Below are positions 8,022 to 10,751 of a stretch of DNA of 10,751 bases, piece after piece. Position numbers and translations under genes: made by a program. This stretch comes from CAZWEZ01 sp964632795 (GTDB lineage Bacteria; Pseudomonadota; Alphaproteobacteria; Rhodospirillales; 2-02-FULL-58-16), in contig CAZWEZ010000116.1 in the NCBI GenBank assembly GCA_964632795.1, forward strand, positions 1 through 10,751, read 5' to 3'. Below the pieces are notes generated by a model. That model was not told the DNA's origin and did no database searches. It saw nothing but the letters and a program-made list of their open reading frames with translations. Numbering within the stretch: position 1 is the first letter of the stretch; every line of letters starts with the position of its first letter.

Positions 8022-8087
8022 GTGACAGGACTTCGACAACCTGTTATACGCGAGATGACTATGTATCCTGTCGGCCGGGGAGTTTCC
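8022..8087. promoter_or_regulatory. Divergent promoter region between tsaE and the ferredoxin-NADP reductase gene
   Basis: These 66 bp are the only space between two outward-facing start codons, so both units probably start transcription here. For the plus strand, GTGACA (8022-8027) and TATACG (8045-8050) are spaced by 17 bp. For the minus strand, TATAAC (8048-8043) is a good -10 without a clear -35, so the two -10 elements would overlap. GACAGGA (8024-8030) recurs as its exact inverse TCCTGTC (8066-8072), and a third half-site CCTGT lies at 8040-8044. The region is poorer in GC than the genes. Elements were found by eye; promoter activity is inferred. Confidence 0.5.
8077..8082 (+). promoter_or_regulatory. 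Ribosome binding site for the reductase (GGGGAG)
   Basis: GGGGAG ends 5 nt before the ATG at 8088. It selects this ATG over in-frame ATGs at 8055 and 8061 and agrees with the short N terminus expected before the FAD-binding glycine motif. Confidence 0.65.
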
Positions 8088-9119
8088 ATGTCCAATACGC
8101 CTCATCGCACCGACGTGGCGGTCATCGGCGCCGGCCCCGTCGGCCTGTTCGCGGTCTTCGAATGCGGGATGCTGAACATGCGCTGCCACGTGGTCGATGC
8201 CCTGGAGGCGGTCGGCGGCCAGTGCTCGGCCCTCTATCCGGAGAAGCCGATCTACGACATCCCCGGCCACCCGGAGATCGACGCCCAGGGTCTGATCGAC
8301 CGCCTGCGCCGCCAGGGAGAGCCGTTCGAGCCCGTCTACCACCTCGACCAGCGGGTGGCGAGGCTGGAGGGGGCCGAGGGCGGCGGCTGGCGCCTGGAGA
8401 CCTCGACGGGCACCGTTATCGAGGCCCCGGTGGTGATGATCGCCGCCGGGGTCGGCGCCTTCGGTCCCAACCGGCCGCCGCTGGAGGGCATCGCCGACTA
8501 CGAGACCCAGGGCCCCGGCCTCGGCGTCCACTACCTGGTCGGCCGCCGCGAGGATTTCCGCGCCAAGCGGGTGGTGATCGCCGGGGGCGGCGATTCGGCG
8601 GTCGATTGGGCGCTGTCGCTGGCCGAGGTCGCGGCCTCGGTGGCAGTGGTCCACCGCCGGTCCAAGTTCCGCGCCGCCCCGGGCAGCGCCGAGAAGCTGA
8701 ACGAGCTGGCCGAGGACGGCGCCGTCGAGCTGGTCATCCCCTTCCAGTTGGCGGCCCTGGAGGGCGAGGCGGGGGAGCTGCACGCGGTGGTGGTCCGCGA
8801 CCTGGACGGCAACACGCGGCGCCTCGAGGCCGACGCCCTGTTGCCCTTCTACGGCCTGTCCCAGGACCTGGGGCCGATCGCCGAGTGGGGCCTCGAGCTG
8901 GAGCGCAACCGCGTCGCGGTCGATCCCGCGACCTGTTCCACCGGCCGCCGGGGGGTGTTCGCGATCGGCGACATCGCCACCTACCCCGGCAAACTCAAGC
9001 TGATCCTGTGCGGCTTCTCCGAGGCCGCGATGGCGGCCCACGCCGCCTTCGGCCTGGTCCATCCCGACCAGGCCCTGCACTTCGAATACTCGACCACCAA
9101 GGGCGTGCCTGGAACATGA
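8088..9119 (+). CDS. Ferredoxin--NADP(+) reductase, thioredoxin-reductase-like type
   Basis: FAD flavoprotein moving electrons between NADPH and ferredoxin (or flavodoxin) in the cytoplasm; 343 residues, as expected. FAD-binding VIGAGPVGLFAVFECG starts at residue 12, followed by GGQCSALYPEKPIYDIPG (43-60), typical of this family. The NADPH motif VVIAGGGDSAVDWAL is at 162-176 and HRRSKFRA at 189-196. A second FAD contact, FAIGDIATYPGKLKLILCGF (291-310), leads into SEAAMAA. The CxxC redox pair of true thioredoxin reductases is absent, which separates it from TrxB. The C-terminal tail FEYSTTKGVPG matches reductases of this class. It starts a plus-strand unit and its stop overlaps the aminotransferase start as ATGA. 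The physiological partner (nitrogenase, heme oxygenase, Fe-S assembly or other) cannot be read from this window. Confidence 0.93.
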   Translation: MSNTPHRTDVAVIGAGPVGLFAVFECGMLNMRCHVVDALEAVGGQCSALYPEKPIYDIPGHPEIDAQGLIDRLRRQGEPFEPVYHLDQRVARLEGAEGGGWRLETSTGTVIEAPVVMIAAGVGAFGPNRPPLEGIADYETQGPGLGVHYLVGRREDFRAKRVVIAGGGDSAVDWALSLAEVAASVAVVHRRSKFRAAPGSAEKLNELAEDGAVELVIPFQLAALEGEAGELHAVVVRDLDGNTRRLEADALLPFYGLSQDLGPIAEWGLELERNRVAVDPATCSTGRRGVFAIGDIATYPGKLKLILCGFSEAAMAAHAAFGLVHPDQALHFEYSTTKGVPGT

Positions 9120-10303
9120 CAGGGGCCTTCGACATCGACCGGGCGCGCCGCCAGACTCCCGGCTGCGCCGAGGTGATCCACTTCAACAACGCCGGCGCCG
9201 GGCTGATGCCGACCCCGGTGATCGAGGCCCTCAAAGACCACCTCGACCTGGAGGGGGCGATCGGCGGCTACGAGGCGGCGGAGCGGCGCCACGACGCCAT
9301 CGAGGGGTTCTACGACTCGGCGGCGCGGCTGATCAACTGCGCGCCCGGCGAGATCGCCTACCTCGAGAACGCGACCCGGGCCTGGGACATGGCGTTCTAC
9401 GCCCTGGCCCGGGACCTCGCGGCGGGCGACCGCATCCTCACCGCCGAGGCCGAGTACGCCAGCAACTTCATCGCCTTCCTCCAGGTCGCCAAACGCACCG
9501 GGGCGGTGGTCGATGTCATCCCCAGCGACGACGCCGGCCGGTTGTCGCTCGACGCCCTGGCCCGGGCGATGGACGGCCGGGTCAAGCTGATCGCCATCAC
9601 CCACGTGCCGACCAACGGCGGCCTGGTCAATCCGGCGGCCGAGGTCGGGGTCGTGGCGCGGGACGCCGGCGTCCCCTACCTGCTGGACGCCTGCCAGTCG
9701 GTCGGCCAGATGCCCATCGACGTCGCCGAGATCGGCTGCGACATGCTGTCGGCGACCGGGCGCAAGTACCTGCGCGGCCCACGGGGCACCGGCTTCCTGT
9801 ACGTCCGCCGGGAGCTGATCGGCTCGCTGGAGCCGCCGTTCCTCGACCTCCACGCGGCGACCTGGACGTCCCGGGACGGCTACGCGGTCCGCGACGACGC
9901 GCGGCGCTTCGAGAACTGGGAATCCTACGTCGCCGGGCGGATCGGGCTGGGCGCGGCCATGGACTACGCGCTGGAGTGGGGGCTGGAGGCCTGCTGGGAG
10001 CGGATCCGCTCGCTGGCCGACGGCCTGCGCCGGGGCCTGGCGGCGATCCCCGGCCTCACCGTCCACGACCTGGGCGTCGACAAGTGCGGCATCGTCACCT
10101 TCACCGCCCGCGCCCGCGACCCCGAGGACATCAAGCGCCGCCTCGAGGCCCGGACCATCAACGTCTCGGTGTCGGACCCCGCCTCGACCCTGCTGGATAT
10201 GGAACGGCGGGGGCTGGACGGGCTGGTCCGCGCCTCGCTCCACTACTACAACACGAGCCGGGAGATCGACGCCTTCTGCGAGGCCGTCGAGTCGATGGTT
10301 TAA
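9116..10303 (+). CDS. Class V aminotransferase-fold PLP enzyme, substrate unknown
   Basis: PLP-dependent fold-type I enzyme of the NifS/kynureninase class, 395 residues. Visible: HFNNAGAGLMPTPV (22-35), ENATRAWDMAF (84-94), THVPTNGGLVNP (162-173), cofactor aspartate in LLDACQSVGQ (D191, Q194), and Schiff-base lysine K217 in SATGRKYLRGPRGTGFLYV. The C-terminal small domain ends in VRASLHYYNTSREID (371-385), as in SufS-like proteins. Where cysteine desulfurases carry the RxGxxC loop, this protein reads NVSVSDPASTLLDMERRGLD, with no cysteine. It is therefore probably not a canonical desulfurase; a C-S lyase, epimerase or transaminase is possible, and the reaction is unassigned. The ATG at 9116 overlaps the reductase stop as ATGA and gives a complete N-terminal domain; the longer open frame upstream is a shadow of the reductase gene. 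The TAA at 10301-10303 is 9 bp from the convergent small gene. Confidence 0.9.
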   Translation: MTGAFDIDRARRQTPGCAEVIHFNNAGAGLMPTPVIEALKDHLDLEGAIGGYEAAERRHDAIEGFYDSAARLINCAPGEIAYLENATRAWDMAFYALARDLAAGDRILTAEAEYASNFIAFLQVAKRTGAVVDVIPSDDAGRLSLDALARAMDGRVKLIAITHVPTNGGLVNPAAEVGVVARDAGVPYLLDACQSVGQMPIDVAEIGCDMLSATGRKYLRGPRGTGFLYVRRELIGSLEPPFLDLHAATWTSRDGYAVRDDARRFENWESYVAGRIGLGAAMDYALEWGLEACWERIRSLADGLRRGLAAIPGLTVHDLGVDKCGIVTFTARARDPEDIKRRLEARTINVSVSDPASTLLDMERRGLDGLVRASLHYYNTSREIDAFCEAVESMV

Positions 10304-10312
10304 TACCAGCGG

Positions 10313-10441
10313 TTACTCCTCTTCTTCCTCTTCCTCTTTCTTTATCTTTTTTTTCTTTTTGCCGGGGAATCCCCAGGCGGCGAGGAGAATCATCAGCGCG
10401 ATGACGACCATCGCTCCGCCAAGAGCAATGACTCCGTCCAT
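10313..10441 (-). CDS. Small single-pass membrane protein with a poly-Lys/poly-Glu tail (unrecognised)
   Basis: A 42-codon gene on the minus strand. The product begins MDGVIALGGAMVVIALMILL, one hydrophobic helix of about 20 residues ending in AAWGFPG. It then has eight basic-tract residues (KKKKKIKK) and seven glutamates before TAA. By the positive-inside rule the charged tail should be cytoplasmic and the N terminus outside. GAGG ends 6 nt before the ATG at 10441. Another ATG directly upstream (10444) touches the same site and would add one Met, and an in-frame TGA precedes that. The helix part uses mostly G/C-ending codons like the neighbours; the tail is necessarily purine-rich. No family is recognised, so no function is proposed. 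It is convergent with the aminotransferase gene. Ribosome site, helix and topology together favour a real gene, but the short length limits certainty. Confidence 0.62.
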   Translation of the reverse strand: MDGVIALGGAMVVIALMILLAAWGFPGKKKKKIKKEEEEEEE

Positions 10442-10444
10442 CAT

Positions 10445-10699
10445 TCACCTCACGTCGATGTTGATAACCGCTTGGAGTACATAAAGAAAATAATAAGATT
10501 TGGTTAACGTCCACCTCGGAAAATGGACTACTGGGGCATTATCCGATCAAGCGGTTCCGTATCGGGGATTTCGGATTTCTTCGCCAAGTCGCCGGTTTCG
10601 TCCATCGACCTCGTGGAGAGTTCCTTGCCATCGTCCCAACCCGCTGTCAAGCCCGGCCATGAATTGTTCCGCCATAAATTGGTACCTGTATATAATTAA
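10445..10699. other. Lower-GC stretch with no confident gene; upstream region of the small membrane gene
   Basis: Composition falls well below that of the genes to the left, especially at 10460-10500 and 10665-10700. The part next to 10444 should hold the promoter of the leftward small gene; a weak reading is TTAACC and TTATGT with 17 bp between, in the AT-rich stretch around 10480-10510. On the plus strand an ATG at 10523 opens 58 codons ending at TAA 10697-10699 (starts MDYWGIIRSSGSVSGISDFF). Its middle part is biased to G/C third positions, but it lacks a good ribosome site and matches nothing recognised. On the minus strand only short frames of about 25-42 codons are seen. The stretch may hold a decayed gene. 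Confidence 0.4.
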
Positions 10700-10725
10700 G
10701 GGGCTGTCCTAGCTAAGGACGTTTT
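10700..10725 (+). terminator. Small inverted repeat followed by T5: weak terminator or end of an insertion sequence
   Basis: GTCCT (10706-10710), a 5-nt loop and AGGAC (10716-10720) form a 5-bp stem followed by GTTTTT. This could be a weak intrinsic terminator for plus-strand transcripts. The preceding GGGGCTGTCCTA, right after AT-rich TATAATTAA, also resembles the start of an insertion-sequence terminal repeat whose body would lie to the right. The window ends 26 bp later, so neither reading can be settled. Confidence 0.3.
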
Positions 10726-10751
10726 TGTCTCAGATTTACCCATGCTTTCAA

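Noticed and set aside
8022..9080. Upstream extension of the tsaE frame
   Set aside because: It runs antisense to the reductase; TsaE proteins are about 150-160 residues, which matches the ATG at 8021.
8012..9115. N-terminal extension of the aminotransferase frame back to 8012
   Set aside because: It is the out-of-frame shadow of the reductase gene, rich in Arg and Pro; the enzyme fold starts at the ATGA overlap.
10361..10379. GGGGAATCCCC hairpin as an intrinsic terminator
   Set aside because: The T-rich run lies before the hairpin on the plus strand and an A-rich run follows it on the minus strand, so neither strand has a stem followed by U's; it is also coding sequence of the small gene.
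10158..10514. Minus-strand 118-codon frame across the small gene and the aminotransferase end
   Set aside because: It is out of frame with the small membrane gene, Arg-rich, lacks motifs, and mostly lies antisense to the aminotransferase.
10500..10712. Plus-strand 70-codon frame starting with TTG
   Set aside because: No ribosome site and no recognisable motif; the overlapping frame from 10523 has better third-position bias.
1..10751. CRISPR array, tRNA, rRNA, phage or secretion-system genes
   Set aside because: No regularly spaced repeats, RNA-gene signatures or related proteins were seen on either strand.

Overview
This is a very GC-rich chromosomal window with strongly G/C-ending codons. 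Gene content and order (tsaE-amgK-murU-addB-addA, with alphaproteobacterial-type AddB and a thioredoxin-reductase-like ferredoxin-NADP reductase) point to an alphaproteobacterium, probably of the Rhodospirillales type. That placement is inferred from protein resemblance, not from a search.

Left and centre (1-8021, minus strand): one tightly packed operon read right to left. It begins with tsaE (tRNA t6A biosynthesis ATPase). Next come amgK and murU, a kinase and a nucleotidyltransferase that recycle peptidoglycan MurNAc to UDP-MurNAc. It ends with addB and addA, the two subunits of the double-strand-break helicase-nuclease. addA runs off the left edge, so its C-terminal nuclease domain is not in the window. 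Every junction overlaps: tsaE/amgK by 8 nt, amgK/murU by 22 nt if the first ATG is used, and murU/addB and addB/addA by ATGA. Translation is therefore probably coupled along the whole unit.

Right-centre (8022-10303, plus strand): a 66-bp divergent promoter region separates tsaE from a second unit. This holds a ferredoxin-NADP(+) reductase and, joined to it by another ATGA overlap, a class V PLP-dependent aminotransferase-fold enzyme of unknown substrate that lacks the usual cysteine-desulfurase Cys loop.

Right end (10304-10751): base composition drops sharply. A tiny minus-strand gene, convergent with the aminotransferase, encodes a single-helix membrane protein of about 42 residues whose tail is a run of lysines followed by a run of glutamates. 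This is the least familiar object in the window. Beyond it lies about 300 bp of lower-GC DNA with no confident gene, holding a doubtful 58-codon ORF. It ends in a small inverted repeat that could be a weak terminator or the tip of an insertion sequence starting near the edge.

Most of the window is core housekeeping DNA. No CRISPR array, phage gene, tRNA or rRNA was seen.
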